A DNA stretch of 64,000 nucleotides from Subtercola endophyticus (GCF_021044565.1 NZ_CP087997.1:2170001-2234000), one strand, 5' to 3'. Shown: positions 9,430 through 17,853, counted from the first letter of the stretch. The notes: generated by a model not told the origin, from the letters alone. Program-made: numbers and translations.

Positions 9430-9732
9430 CTACATATCGGGTTCGGGCAAGAGCTGCAGACCGACGGTCGTGCTGGCGCCGAGCATGAGCGCCTCGATCC
9501 AGGCGCGGTTCAGCGCCGGCTCCTTGCTGCCGTAGAACTTGAACTGCAGCGGAATCGACGGGTGCATCCAGAGGCTCGCGTGCCCCGCACCGGCCTCGGG
9601 GCCGTAGGCGTACTGCATCGTGAACGATTCGCCGCGGCGCAGCTTCGTGACGATGACGACCCGCAAGTGGGCGAGCACGCGGTCGTCGAACTCGATCTCG
9701 ACGCCGGGTGTTCCATAGATGAGTTTGCCCAT
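9430..9732 (-). CDS. Small DUF7882-type protein (often mislabelled ATP-dependent DNA ligase)
   Basis: 100 residues starting MGKLIYGTPGVEIEFDDRVL; continuing ...HLRVVIVTKLRRGESF and ...SLWMHPSIPLQFKFYGS. This is the small single-domain family common in Microbacteriaceae, called DUF7882 and frequently misannotated as a DNA ligase. It has no adenylation motif (no KxDG), so it is not a ligase. Role unknown. I chose ATG 9732; 25 upstream codons are open but lie in the spacer. Lies between the terminator and thiL, on the thiL strand. Confidence 0.8.
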   Translation of the reverse strand: MGKLIYGTPGVEIEFDDRVLAHLRVVIVTKLRRGESFTMQYAYGPEAGAGHASLWMHPSIPLQFKFYGSKEPALNRAWIEALMLGASTTVGLQLLPEPDM

Positions 9733-9824
9733 GTGGCAGGAGCTCCGTTCGTCAGAGCGCGGCGGCCGGTGCTCACCACCGGGGTCGGGTCGCGGCGCGT
9801 GCCTCAAATTCTACTGGGAGCCGA

Positions 9825-11012
9825 TCAGCCCTCGGCGCCGTTCCAGTCGCTGAAGGGATCCCACCCGCCGGGCTTCACGTAGGCCTCGCCGCCCACCGTG
9901 ACCAATGGATGCCCGGCAGCACGCTCGAGAACGACCCCGATCCGGCGGAACCCCGCCGGCAGTGGCACGCTCGGCGCGAACGTGGCGAGAAGCGCATGGT
10001 CTTCTCCTCCACAGAGCACAAAGTCGCGGGATTGTGCACCGATTACGTCGTCGACGGCCCGCAGCGCTGCCGCCTCGGCTTCGATGGCGGCATGAGAGAA
10101 GTCGATCGAGCACCCGCTCGCCGTCGCAATTCGCCCGGCGTCGAGAACCAATCCGTCAGAGACGTCGAGCATGGCGGTAGCGCCGCCCTCGGCTGCTGCC
10201 ACGCCTGCGTGCAGCGGCGAGGTGGGGGCGAGCTGAGCCTCGATGAGCGCCGGGTGGTGGTGGCGCACGGCTCGCCCGAGCGTGGCGTCGGGGTGGCGGG
10301 TTACGGTGGGTGACGTGGTCGTCGGCGACGAACTCGCGCTGGCGGAAGCCGTGGCAACTGACGACATGGCTCGGTCGAAGAGCAGCCAGATGCCGGCACC
10401 GGCGCGGCCGAGGTCTCCGGCCACGGCGACCACGTCGCCGGGGCGGGCACCTGACCGCACGACGGGCGCGCGGCCGTCGAGGTCGCCGAAGGCCGTGACG
10501 GCGAGGGTGAGAGTTCTCGAAACCGAGAGGTCTCCCCCGACGACCCCGGCGCCCGGGGCGAGCGCCGCGCAGGCGTCGCGGAGTCCGTCGGCGATTCCCT
10601 CGAGCGTCGCGACCGGGGTGTCGAGCGGCGCCGCGATAGCGACGACGAGGGCCGACGGCCTTGCGCCCATCGCCGCGACGTCGGCGAGGTTCGTGACCGC
10701 GGCCTTCCAGCCCAGATCGTGAGGCGTTGACCAGGCGAGGCGAAAGTCGGGGCCGTGAATCATCATGTCGGTCGTGACCACGAAGCGGGCATCCGGAGCC
10801 GAAATCACGGCGGCATCGTCGCCGGGGCCGAGAAGCGCAGAGGCCGCGGCGGGAAGCCGCGGAAAGATTCGCTTGAGCGCCTCGACCTCGCCGACGCTCT
10901 CGAGCGTGTCGCTCGGCGGCGACAGGACCGGCGCCCCAGGTGCGGCCTCGCCGCGGGCATCCGGCGCCTGCGCTACCGCCGGAAGCTGAGGGTCGGCCCC
11001 ATGAGTTCTCAC
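9825..11012 (-). CDS. thiL: Thiamine-monophosphate kinase ThiL
   Basis: Phosphorylates thiamine monophosphate to the diphosphate with ATP. Motifs: LGPGDDAAVI (residues ~61-70), TTDMMIHGPDFR, NLADVAAMGA, GGDLSVSR, MLDVSDGL and the C-terminal CGGEDHALLATF. At 395 residues it is longer than usual (~320-330): ~40 extra N-terminal residues and a Ser/Thr-rich insert around residues 215-235. The start used is GTG 11012, only 23 bases from the divergent DUF3515 gene. A start nearer VGEVEALKRIF would give the normal N-terminus. Confidence 0.93.
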   Translation of the reverse strand: MRTHGADPQLPAVAQAPDARGEAAPGAPVLSPPSDTLESVGEVEALKRIFPRLPAAASALLGPGDDAAVISAPDARFVVTTDMMIHGPDFRLAWSTPHDLGWKAAVTNLADVAAMGARPSALVVAIAAPLDTPVATLEGIADGLRDACAALAPGAGVVGGDLSVSRTLTLAVTAFGDLDGRAPVVRSGARPGDVVAVAGDLGRAGAGIWLLFDRAMSSVATASASASSSPTTTSPTVTRHPDATLGRAVRHHHPALIEAQLAPTSPLHAGVAAAEGGATAMLDVSDGLVLDAGRIATASGCSIDFSHAAIEAEAAALRAVDDVIGAQSRDFVLCGGEDHALLATFAPSVPLPAGFRRIGVVLERAAGHPLVTVGGEAYVKPGGWDPFSDWNGAEG

Positions 11013-11035
11013 CTGTCAACGGTAGCCTGTCAGTG

Positions 11036-11584
11036 ATGTCTGCCCGTAAACGTCTTCTGGTTCCCGCCGCCCTGGCGGCCGCTTTTGTGAGCATCGTACT
11101 GTCGGGGTGCGCCTCGACCGTAGCGCTCGATCCGGCTGCCAGTGCGACCGCGCCCGGCTGCGCGGAGATCATGGTGCGTCTGCCGACAAGCGTGGCGAGC
11201 CAAGACCAGCGGCAGACGAATGCCCAGGCGACCTCCGCCTGGGGCACGCCGGCGTCGGTGCTGCTGCGCTGCGGCGTGCAGCCCTACGGCCCGACAACGC
11301 TGCCGTGCGTCAACGTGTCGGGCGTCGACTGGATCGAAGACGACTCGCAGAAGCCGTCGTACACCTACACGACGTTCGGCCGCGACCCCGCCACCGAAGT
11401 CATCGTCGACTCGAACGCCGTCTCAGCATCGACCGCCCTCATCGACCTGCAGACCGCGATCTCGGCCATCCCCGAAACCGGTCGTTGCCTCGACGCCAAC
11501 GACCTGCTCGGCACGGGGGATGGAACCTCGACCGGTGCCCCCACCGCCTCCCCCACGGCCCCCGCGGCTTCGGTCGCCCCCTAG
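11036..11584 (+). CDS. DUF3515 family lipoprotein
   Basis: 182 residues with a lipoprotein signal: basic start MSARKRLL, hydrophobic stretch, and lipobox VLSGC near residue 24. The mature part has the DUF3515 pattern (APGCAEIMVRLP ... LLRCGVQP ... CVNVSGVDWI) and a Ser/Thr/Ala/Pro tail. DUF3515 genes usually lie between ddl and thiL in Actinobacteria; here the gene is still divergent from thiL but separated from ddl by a ~5 kb block. Function unknown; probably an envelope protein. Confidence 0.88.
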   Translation: MSARKRLLVPAALAAAFVSIVLSGCASTVALDPAASATAPGCAEIMVRLPTSVASQDQRQTNAQATSAWGTPASVLLRCGVQPYGPTTLPCVNVSGVDWIEDDSQKPSYTYTTFGRDPATEVIVDSNAVSASTALIDLQTAISAIPETGRCLDANDLLGTGDGTSTGAPTASPTAPAASVAP

Positions 11585-11744
11585 CCGCTAGCTTGATGAG
11601 GCCGTTCCGACACTGCTGAGGCAGGTGTGGCGACCTCACAAACGACACAAGAGCCTCACGCGGAACGAGAGCCCGAGCGGCCGGCACGGCGCAAGACATT
11701 GCAACGGGTGGCGCCCGAACCGGCCGACGGTCGAGAATGGGGAT

Positions 11745-12149
11745 ATGTCACTTCGTTGGTACAGCGTGGTCGTCGATTGCCGAGACGTAGCCGCCCAGGC
11801 GCGGTGGTGGGCCGAGACGCTCGGCTGGCGCATCGCGTTCGAGTCGGGCGACGAGGCTGCCGTCGTGTCACCGGTTGCGCTCGACGCCGACCGGGTCGTT
11901 CCCATCGAGGAGCGGCAGCAAGGACTCGTCTTCGTGCAGGTGCCCGAGGGAAAGACGGTGAAGAACCGCCTGCACATCGACCTGGCTCCGCGTGCCGACG
12001 ACGATCAGGCCGCCGAGGTCGAGCGCCTTATCGCCCGCGGAGCATCGCGGGTGAACGTGGGCCAAGACGAGTCGAGCGTTGGGTGGGTCGTGCTGGCCGA
12101 TCCCGAGGGCAACGAGTTCTGTGTGCTCAGCCCCCGCGACAACCCGTGA
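11745..12149 (+). CDS. VOC-family (glyoxalase-like) protein
   Basis: 134 residues, MSLRWYSVVVDCRDVAAQAR: a paired beta-alpha-beta-beta-beta fold of the vicinal oxygen chelate superfamily (Glyoxalase_6 type). RLHIDLAPRADDD and VLADPEGNEFCVLSPRD are typical of the second half. The ATG at 11745 is chosen because the 40 upstream codons are not family-like. Substrate unknown. The 160 bases before it, after the DUF3515 gene, show nothing I can name. Confidence 0.8.
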   Translation: MSLRWYSVVVDCRDVAAQARWWAETLGWRIAFESGDEAAVVSPVALDADRVVPIEERQQGLVFVQVPEGKTVKNRLHIDLAPRADDDQAAEVERLIARGASRVNVGQDESSVGWVVLADPEGNEFCVLSPRDNP

Positions 12150-12175
12150 CATGAGTGTTGCGTGCAGGCACGACC

Positions 12176-12234
12176 GACCATCCGCGGTATTTCGGCGCGT
12201 CTGCGGTGGTTTGGCGCGTCCGCGGTAGTTCGAC
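12176..12234. repeat. Palindromic 19-bp repeat array, left half (split by IS)
   Basis: Three head-to-tail copies of a ~19-base unit CYGCGGTRNTTYGGCGCGT (12178-12230). The same unit occurs in inverted orientation just right of the IS (13668-13742), and in an unbroken inverted pair at 60586-60655. It behaves like a REP/BIME-type intergenic element. Confidence 0.7.
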
Positions 12235-12288
12235 CCTCTGTGTCAGCCTGTGGTGAGACAGATTGGTGGTGTGCTGGTGGTGAGGTCG

Positions 12289-12696
12289 ATGGGTTTGAAG
12301 TGGCATCGTCCGGTGGGGTTGAAGCTGGAGATCGTGTCGGCGTATGAGTCTGCTGAGCGGGGTGCTCGGGGTGAGGTGCTGCGCCGGTATGGGGTGGATC
12401 GTGGCAGTGTGGCGCGGTGGGCGTTCGCTCGCGATAATGAGGAGTTCGGGCCCTCACCGACGGGCCATCGGGTCTTGGGACGGGCGATGACACCACGCAC
12501 GCAGAGCGCTGAGATAGCCAGGCTCCGCAAAGAGCTCGCGAAAGCGCAGGCCGACAGGGACATTCTGGAAGCCGCGTTAGAGTCCGTGGGAAAAGCGCAC
12601 GCGCTCTTGGAGAAACTTGCCGAGAGCGCGGAGCCGGAACCATTGCAACCAGCATCCAGGAAACCGCCGTCGCCGAACTCGTCGCCGCCGGGTTAA
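12289..12696 (+). CDS. IS3-family transposase OrfA (helix-turn-helix)
   Basis: About 135 residues from ATG 12289 (MGLKWHRPVGLKLEIVSAY); a GTG at 12250 would add 13 residues. It has an N-terminal helix-turn-helix (VLRRYGVDRGSVARWAF), then a leucine-zipper-like helix (AEIARLRKELAKAQADRDIL) for multimerisation. A G-GGA-AAA heptamer at 12588-12594 is exactly in register for -1 frameshifting into orfB. The last ~30 codons after it (to TAA 12696) overlap orfB and look non-family. Confidence 0.88.
   Translation: MGLKWHRPVGLKLEIVSAYESAERGARGEVLRRYGVDRGSVARWAFARDNEEFGPSPTGHRVLGRAMTPRTQSAEIARLRKELAKAQADRDILEAALESVGKAHALLEKLAESAEPEPLQPASRKPPSPNSSPPG
12588..12594 (+). promoter_or_regulatory. Candidate -1 programmed frameshift site (GGGAAAA)
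   Basis: In the orfA frame the codons read GTG GGA AAA, so the heptamer fits the X-XXY-YYZ rule. After slipping, reading continues from 12594 in the orfB frame. That frame has no stop codon between 12594 and 12699. This would yield the OrfAB transposase fusion known for IS3 elements. Confidence 0.6.
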
Positions 12697-12698
12697 GC

Positions 12699-13661
12699 GT
12701 GTCCGCCGCCTGCGCGGCCGCGGGGGTACCGCGAGCGTCCTGGTATCGGCGCAGGCATCGACCGCGAGGACATCGAGCACCGGTACCGCAGTCGGATCGG
12801 TTCCAGCCAGCGGCTTTGTCAGTTCAGGAACGCGCCCGGATCGTGGCGTATCTGTGTGACGAGGAGTACGCGGACCTGTCCGTGACGGCGGTGTTCTATC
12901 GGCTCTTGGACGAGGGTATCTACATTGCGTCCCAATCATCCTGGCACCGAATCGCGCGCCAACGGCAGCTCACCGGTGACCGGCGTCGTCAGGCCACCCA
13001 TCCGCCGGCCGTGATCCCGGTGCTCTGCGCGACGGGACCGAATCAGGTGTGGTCCTGGGACATCACGATGCTGCCCAGCACCGATCGGGGCCGCAGTTTC
13101 AAGCTGTACCTGATCCTTGACGTGTATTCCCGGTACGTCGTCGGCTGGCGCGTCGAAGACGCTGAACGCGCCACCCTCGCCGTCGCCATGCTCACCGACG
13201 CGATCGCTGCGAACAGCGTCCCCGAGGTGCTACACGCCGACCGTGGACCCTCGATGACCTCCGATCTGATGACCGAAACACTAGGCACCCTCGGGATCGT
13301 GAAGTCACATTCCCGCCCTCACGTGTCTAACGACAACCCATTCTCCGAAGCCCAGTTCAAAACCATGAAATACGCCCTCGACTACCCCCGCAGGTTCGAC
13401 ACCCTCGAACACGCCAGACACTGGATCGACGCGTTCATCCGCTCCTACAACACCGAACACCACCACTCCGGGATCGGCCACTACACACCCGAGACCGTGC
13501 ACAACGGCACCTGGCGGATATACCGCAACCGCCGCCAGAGCCTCCTGAACACCGCCTACCAGCAACACCCCGAACGCTACAACCGCCGACCACAAGCCGA
13601 AATCATCAACATCCGCACCTGGATCAACCAACCCACCACCGAACTGTCCCACACAGGTTGA
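12699..13661 (+). CDS. IS3-family transposase OrfB (DDE integrase domain)
   Basis: 320 residues from GTG 12699; the frame is open back to at least 12594, so the real product is probably the OrfAB fusion. The HTH_21 segment with IASQSSWHRIARQRQ is followed by the rve core. Catalytic residues are Asp121 (VWSWDITML), Asp181 (VLHADRGPSMTS) and Glu217 (NPFSEAQFKTMKY), with 35 residues between the last two, the IS3 D-D-(35)-E spacing. The C-terminus is IRTWINQPTTE. The stop lies 2 bases inside the right end of the IS. Confidence 0.92.
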   Translation: MSAACAAAGVPRASWYRRRHRPRGHRAPVPQSDRFQPAALSVQERARIVAYLCDEEYADLSVTAVFYRLLDEGIYIASQSSWHRIARQRQLTGDRRRQATHPPAVIPVLCATGPNQVWSWDITMLPSTDRGRSFKLYLILDVYSRYVVGWRVEDAERATLAVAMLTDAIAANSVPEVLHADRGPSMTSDLMTETLGTLGIVKSHSRPHVSNDNPFSEAQFKTMKYALDYPRRFDTLEHARHWIDAFIRSYNTEHHHSGIGHYTPETVHNGTWRIYRNRRQSLLNTAYQQHPERYNRRPQAEIINIRTWINQPTTELSHTG

Positions 13662-13667
13662 CAAACA

Positions 13668-13742
13668 CCGCGAACCACCGCGGACGCGCCGAACCACCGC
13701 GCATTCACCGACCACCGCGCATTCACCGAGCTACCGCGCGCC
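13668..13742. repeat. Palindromic 19-bp repeat array, right half
   Basis: Four units of the same family as 12176-12234, in opposite orientation (CCACCGCGGACGCGCCGAA and diverged copies). Together with the left half they would form a long hairpin if the IS were removed. Confidence 0.65.
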
Positions 13743-13797
13743 GGAACGGGTGGGGCGCAACGGGTGTGGCCGGACATCCGAGACGGTGAACAGGAGC

Positions 13798-15837
13798 TCA
13801 GGCGTTGAGGCCGCGGCGGTCGAGCAGGGGGCCGATTTCGGCGGGGCGACCGCGGAAGTCGACGAACGCCTCGAGGGGCGGAACGGAGCCCCCGACGCCG
13901 AGCAAACGTTGGCGAAAGCGGTCGCCGTTGGCGCGGGTGAGGCCGCCGGTGGAGCGGAACCACTCCACCGTGTCGGCGTCGAGCACCTCACTCCAGATGT
14001 AGGAGTAGTAGCCGGCGTCGTATCCGCCCGAGAAGGTGTGCGCGAAGTAGGTGCTCGCATACCGGGTGGGCACCGCAGGGTTGTCGAGCCCGAAGGAGGC
14101 GAGGGCTGCCGCCTCGAACGCAGCAACGTCGTCGACGGCAGGCGAATCGACCGAAAGCGAGTGCCACGCCTGGTCGAGCAGCGCCGCAGCAAGGTACTCC
14201 GACGTGGCGAACCCCTCGTTGAAGCCGGACGAGTCCTGCAACTTCTGCACCAGAGCAGAAGGCATCGGCTCACCGGTCGAGTTGTGCACCGCGTAGTTCG
14301 CCAGAACCTCGGGCCAGAGCATCCACATTTCGTTGACCTGGCTCGGAAACTCCACGAAGTCGCGAAACACCCGGGTGCCGGCGAACTTCGGGTACGTCAC
14401 CCGCGCGAACAACCCGTGCAAGGCGTGCCCGAACTCGTGGAACAGCGTCGTGACCTCGCTGTACGTGAGTAACGTCGGCCCCGACGACGGTTTGGGCACG
14501 TTGAGGTTGTTGGTCACGACCACCGGATGCCCGAGCAGCGAGCTCTGCGAGGTGAGCGAGTTCATCCAGGCCCCACCCCGCTTCGAGTCGCGCGTGTACA
14601 GGTCGAGCAGGTAGAGCCCCACGACCGAGCCGTCTTCGTTACGGACCTCGAACACGCGAACCTCCGGGTGGTACGCCACCAGATCGAACCGCTCGGTGAA
14701 CGTCACGCCGTACAAGCGATGGGCGGCGAAGAACACGCCGTCGTTCAGCACCCGCGACGCCTCGAAGTAGGGCCGCATCTCGGCGGTGTCGACGTCGTAG
14801 GTGGCCTTGCGCACCTTCTCGCTGTAGAACGCCCAGTCCCAGGCCTGAAGCTCGAATGAAGCGTCGCCCGTCTCGCGCACGGCGAGCTGCTGAAGCGCGG
14901 CCTGCTCGGCGCGGGCGTTGCGCGCGGCCGGGCCGGCGAGCTGGCGCAGCAGGGCATCCACTGCCTCGGGCGTCTGGGCGGTCTCGTCGCTGGTCACAAA
15001 AGCGGCGTGGGTCGCGAACCCCAGTAGTGCCGCGCGTTCGGCACGCAACCGGGTGATCTGTAGCACGATCTCACGGTTGTCGTGCTCGCAGCCGTGTGTG
15101 CCGCGTGAGCGTGAAGCCGTCATGATGCGCTCGCGCACCGCGCGATCGGTGAGCGAAGCGAGGTACGGATGCCCGGTGGGCAGCACCAGCGTGATGACGT
15201 ACTTTCCGGGCATCCCCCGCTCGGTTGCGGCCGCGGCAGCCGCCGAGATCTCGCCCTCTCCCAGCCCGTCGAGCGAGGCGACGGTGTCGATGACCACGGC
15301 GAGTTCGTTCGTATCGGCGAGCAGGTTCTTCTCGAAGCGGGTGGTCAGCGTCGACAGTTCGCTGTTGAGGTGGCGGAGGCGGCTCTTGTCGTCGTCGGAG
15401 AGCCCGGCACCGGCCTGGGTGAACTCGGCGTAATACCGCTCGGCCAGGTAGCGCGACTCGGCGTCGAGAGTGTCGCGGTTCTCGTACACACCACGGATGC
15501 GTGAGTACAGCGCCGAGTTCAGCCGAATCGCGTCGGAATGCGCGGCCAACTGCGGCGCGAGCTGCTCTTCGAGCTCGTTCGTGAAGTCGGTGCTGTCGGC
15601 CGAGGCCTTGTTGAAGAACACCGCGGAGACGCGAGAGAGGGTCTGACCTGCGCGCTCGAGCGGAATCAGTGTGTTCTCGAGGGTCGGCGCATCCGTCTCG
15701 GCCAGGATCTCCTCGATCTCGGCCAGGTGCTCTGCGAAACCACGTTCGAAGGCGGGCGCGTAGTGCTCGTCGCGAATGTCGGCGAAGGGCGGCAGGCCGA
15801 ACTCGAGCGGGCTCGGTTCGAAGAAGGGATTGGGCAT
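13798..15837 (-). CDS. dcp: M3-family zinc oligopeptidase / peptidyl-dipeptidase Dcp
   Basis: 679 residues, full length for cytosolic M3A peptidases. The zinc site is HEFGH (His467, Glu468, His471) with the third ligand Glu496 in VEFPSQ, 25 residues later. N-terminal FEPSPLEFGLPPFADIRDEH is the Dcp-type start. It degrades short peptides in the cytoplasm. It is divergent from an aldo/keto reductase; 90 bases separate the starts. It lies in a block (VOC, IS, Dcp, AKR) that separates ddl from DUF3515-thiL. Confidence 0.92.
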   Translation of the reverse strand: MPNPFFEPSPLEFGLPPFADIRDEHYAPAFERGFAEHLAEIEEILAETDAPTLENTLIPLERAGQTLSRVSAVFFNKASADSTDFTNELEEQLAPQLAAHSDAIRLNSALYSRIRGVYENRDTLDAESRYLAERYYAEFTQAGAGLSDDDKSRLRHLNSELSTLTTRFEKNLLADTNELAVVIDTVASLDGLGEGEISAAAAAATERGMPGKYVITLVLPTGHPYLASLTDRAVRERIMTASRSRGTHGCEHDNREIVLQITRLRAERAALLGFATHAAFVTSDETAQTPEAVDALLRQLAGPAARNARAEQAALQQLAVRETGDASFELQAWDWAFYSEKVRKATYDVDTAEMRPYFEASRVLNDGVFFAAHRLYGVTFTERFDLVAYHPEVRVFEVRNEDGSVVGLYLLDLYTRDSKRGGAWMNSLTSQSSLLGHPVVVTNNLNVPKPSSGPTLLTYSEVTTLFHEFGHALHGLFARVTYPKFAGTRVFRDFVEFPSQVNEMWMLWPEVLANYAVHNSTGEPMPSALVQKLQDSSGFNEGFATSEYLAAALLDQAWHSLSVDSPAVDDVAAFEAAALASFGLDNPAVPTRYASTYFAHTFSGGYDAGYYSYIWSEVLDADTVEWFRSTGGLTRANGDRFRQRLLGVGGSVPPLEAFVDFRGRPAEIGPLLDRRGLNA

Positions 15838-15928
15838 ACGTCGAGCCTATTGCGACCCGGGCAGGCCGCCGAGCGCAAGCCCCGATGGCGGATTCGGCAG
15901 CGTCAGTGGGCGCGCGTAGCGTTGGAGT

Positions 15929-16765
15929 ATGACAGTTCCTAACGTGACCCTGAACAACGGCGTCGAGATTCCCCAGCTGGGTTTCGGCGTCTTCCAGATC
16001 AAACCGGCCGACACCAAAGAAGCAACCCTCACCGCGCTCGAGGTCGGCTACCGCCACATCGACACCGCCGAGATGTACGGCAACGAGAAAGAGGTCGGTC
16101 AGGCCGTCGCCGAGTCGGGCCTGAAGCGCGAAGACGTGTTCGTCACGAGCAAGCTGAACAACGGCTTTCACGCGCGCACGGATGCCCTGCCGGCCTTCGA
16201 CAAGACCCTCGACGCCCTCGGCTTCGAGTACCTCGACCTGTTTCTCATCCACTGGCCGCTGCCGGGCATCGGTGACTTCGTCGAGACGTGGCAGGCCATG
16301 ATCGAAATGCTCGCATCGGGCCGGGTGCGTGCCATCGGCGTCTCGAACTTTCAGCCGCACCACCTCGACAAGCTCTTCGCGAAGACCGACGTCGTTCCGG
16401 CGGTCAACCAGATCGAGGCGCACCCGTACCTGACGCAAGACGACGTGCGCGACTTCGACCGCGAGCACGGCATCGCCACCGAAGCCTGGTCACCCATCGC
16501 TCAGGGCAAAGTGCTCGACGACCCCACCATCGTGGGCATCGCCGAGAAGCTCGGCAAGACTCCCGCCCAGATCACCCTGCGCTGGCACATCCAGCGCGGC
16601 GACATCGTCTTTCCGAAGTCGGTGACGCGCGAGCGCGTGGTCGAGAACTTCAACCTCTTCGACTTCGAGCTGAACGACGACGACATCGCGGCGATCACCG
16701 CCCTCAACCGCGACGAGCGCACCGGGCCGAACCCGGACGAGTTCAACTACATCCCGAAGGGCTAG
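15929..16765 (+). CDS. Aldo/keto reductase (2,5-diketo-D-gluconate reductase-like)
   Basis: 278 residues, NADPH-dependent TIM barrel. The catalytic tetrad is visible: Asp45 and Tyr50 (DTAEMYGN), Lys75 (VTSKLNN), His108 (LIHWP). Also GVSNFQPHHL, VNQIEAHPYL and the C-terminal FPKSVTRERVVENF cofactor loop. Substrate cannot be told from sequence; relatives reduce diketogluconate, methylglyoxal and other carbonyls. Its stop overlaps the convergent ddl stop by 4 bases. Confidence 0.9.
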   Translation: MTVPNVTLNNGVEIPQLGFGVFQIKPADTKEATLTALEVGYRHIDTAEMYGNEKEVGQAVAESGLKREDVFVTSKLNNGFHARTDALPAFDKTLDALGFEYLDLFLIHWPLPGIGDFVETWQAMIEMLASGRVRAIGVSNFQPHHLDKLFAKTDVVPAVNQIEAHPYLTQDDVRDFDREHGIATEAWSPIAQGKVLDDPTIVGIAEKLGKTPAQITLRWHIQRGDIVFPKSVTRERVVENFNLFDFELNDDDIAAITALNRDERTGPNPDEFNYIPKG

Positions 16766-17853
16766 ACCTCGAGCGCCAGAGTGATGAGCTCGTCGATGAT
16801 CTCGGGGTAGGTCAGGCCCGAGGCGATCCAGCACGTGGGGAACATCGAGATGGGCGTGAAGCCCGGCATCGTGTTGATCTCGTTGACGACGAAGCCCGAG
16901 GGTGTCAAGAAGAAGTCCACACGGGCGAGGCCTTCGCAGCCGATGGCGGCGAAGGCCCGCACCGCGAGACTCTGCATCTCGGCGAGCTCGTCTGCCGTCA
17001 GAACGGCGGGGCAGACGAGATCGATTCCCGGGGCATCCAGGTACTTCGCTTCGAAGTCGTAGAACTCGCGCGCGGTCATCACGATCTCGCCGGCGACGGA
17101 TGCCCGGGGGGCCGCCCCCGCACGACCCTGCAGCACGCCGCACTCCACCTCGCGGCCCACGATTCCCTCTTCGATGAGAACCCGGTTGTCTTCGGCGAGC
17201 GCCACCGTCATCGCCGCACAAAGCTCAGACCACTGCTTGACCTTACTGACGCCGACCGACGAGCCGGCCCGAGCGGGCTTGACGAAGACGGGCAGCGTCA
17301 GAGCGGCGGCCGCCACCGCTTCGACCTCAGCGGGAGCCGCGGCCCACTCGCGCGCGGTCACTGTGCGCCACGGCGCCACTTCGATGCCCGCCTGCTGCAG
17401 CACGGTCTTGGTGAAGTGCTTGTCCATGCCGAGAGCGGAGGCGAGCACACCGGCCCCGACATACGGTAGCCCGACGAGCTCGAGCAGACCCTGAATGGTG
17501 CCGTCTTCGCCGTACGGGCCGTGCAGGATGGGAAAAACCACGTCGACGGCGCCCAGCGAGCGAACAGCGCCCCGGGCATCCGTTACCGTCAGCTCACGCG
17601 AGAGCGCGCTCTCGGGCCAGTGCACACGGGTGCCGTTATCGACGACCGACGGCAGGTTCGCCGGGTCGAGTGTGAACTTCGATGCGTCGTCGTCTTCGAG
17701 CACAAACGCGCCGTCACGCGTGATGCCGATAGGTACGACCTCGTACCGCGAGCGGTCAATCGCCTTGAGCACCCCGCCGGCCGTCGCGCAGCTGATCGAA
17801 TGCTCGCTGGAACGGCCGCCAAAGAGCAGAGCCACCACGGTTTTGTTTGCCAT
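16762..17853 (-). CDS. ddl: D-alanine--D-alanine ligase
   Basis: Makes the D-Ala-D-Ala dipeptide of peptidoglycan with ATP. 363 residues from ATG 17853 (MANKTVVALLFGGRSSEHSI), with GAAAGG 7 bases upstream as ribosome site; 18 further codons upstream are open. It has the Ddl N-terminal signature GGRSSEHSIS and ATP-grasp motifs (FVKPARAGSSVGVSKV, VDFFLTPSGFVVNEINTMPG). Its first 98 bases overlap the 3' end of gpsA in another frame, which is long for such an overlap. Glycopeptide resistance (D-Ala-D-Lac) is not indicated. Confidence 0.95.
   Translation of the reverse strand: MANKTVVALLFGGRSSEHSISCATAGGVLKAIDRSRYEVVPIGITRDGAFVLEDDDASKFTLDPANLPSVVDNGTRVHWPESALSRELTVTDARGAVRSLGAVDVVFPILHGPYGEDGTIQGLLELVGLPYVGAGVLASALGMDKHFTKTVLQQAGIEVAPWRTVTAREWAAAPAEVEAVAAAALTLPVFVKPARAGSSVGVSKVKQWSELCAAMTVALAEDNRVLIEEGIVGREVECGVLQGRAGAAPRASVAGEIVMTAREFYDFEAKYLDAPGIDLVCPAVLTADELAEMQSLAVRAFAAIGCEGLARVDFFLTPSGFVVNEINTMPGFTPISMFPTCWIASGLTYPEIIDELITLALEV

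Larger units (their letters stand above)
12241..13663 (+). mobile_element. IS3-family insertion sequence, complete
   Basis: 1,423 bases with imperfect inverted ends. The left end TGTCAGCCTGTG (12241 on) matches the reverse complement of the right end TGTCAACCTGTG (ending 13663), and similarity continues ~30 bases inwards. It encodes orfA and orfB in the IS3 arrangement (orfB in the -1 frame). Both frames are open and the DDE residues are intact, so it may be active. No target duplication is evident (CTG left, AAC right). It sits in the centre of a palindromic repeat. Confidence 0.9.

Noticed and set aside
9430..9732. ATP-dependent DNA ligase, the label often given to this small family
   Set aside because: 100 residues without any ligase adenylation motif.
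12289..13661. Treating the transposase as a frameshifted pseudogene
   Set aside because: Two frames with a -1 slippery site are normal for IS3; DDE residues and both ends are intact.
12176..13742. Prophage or integrative element boundary
   Set aside because: Only a single IS is present; no integrase, tRNA attachment site, or phage and conjugation genes.
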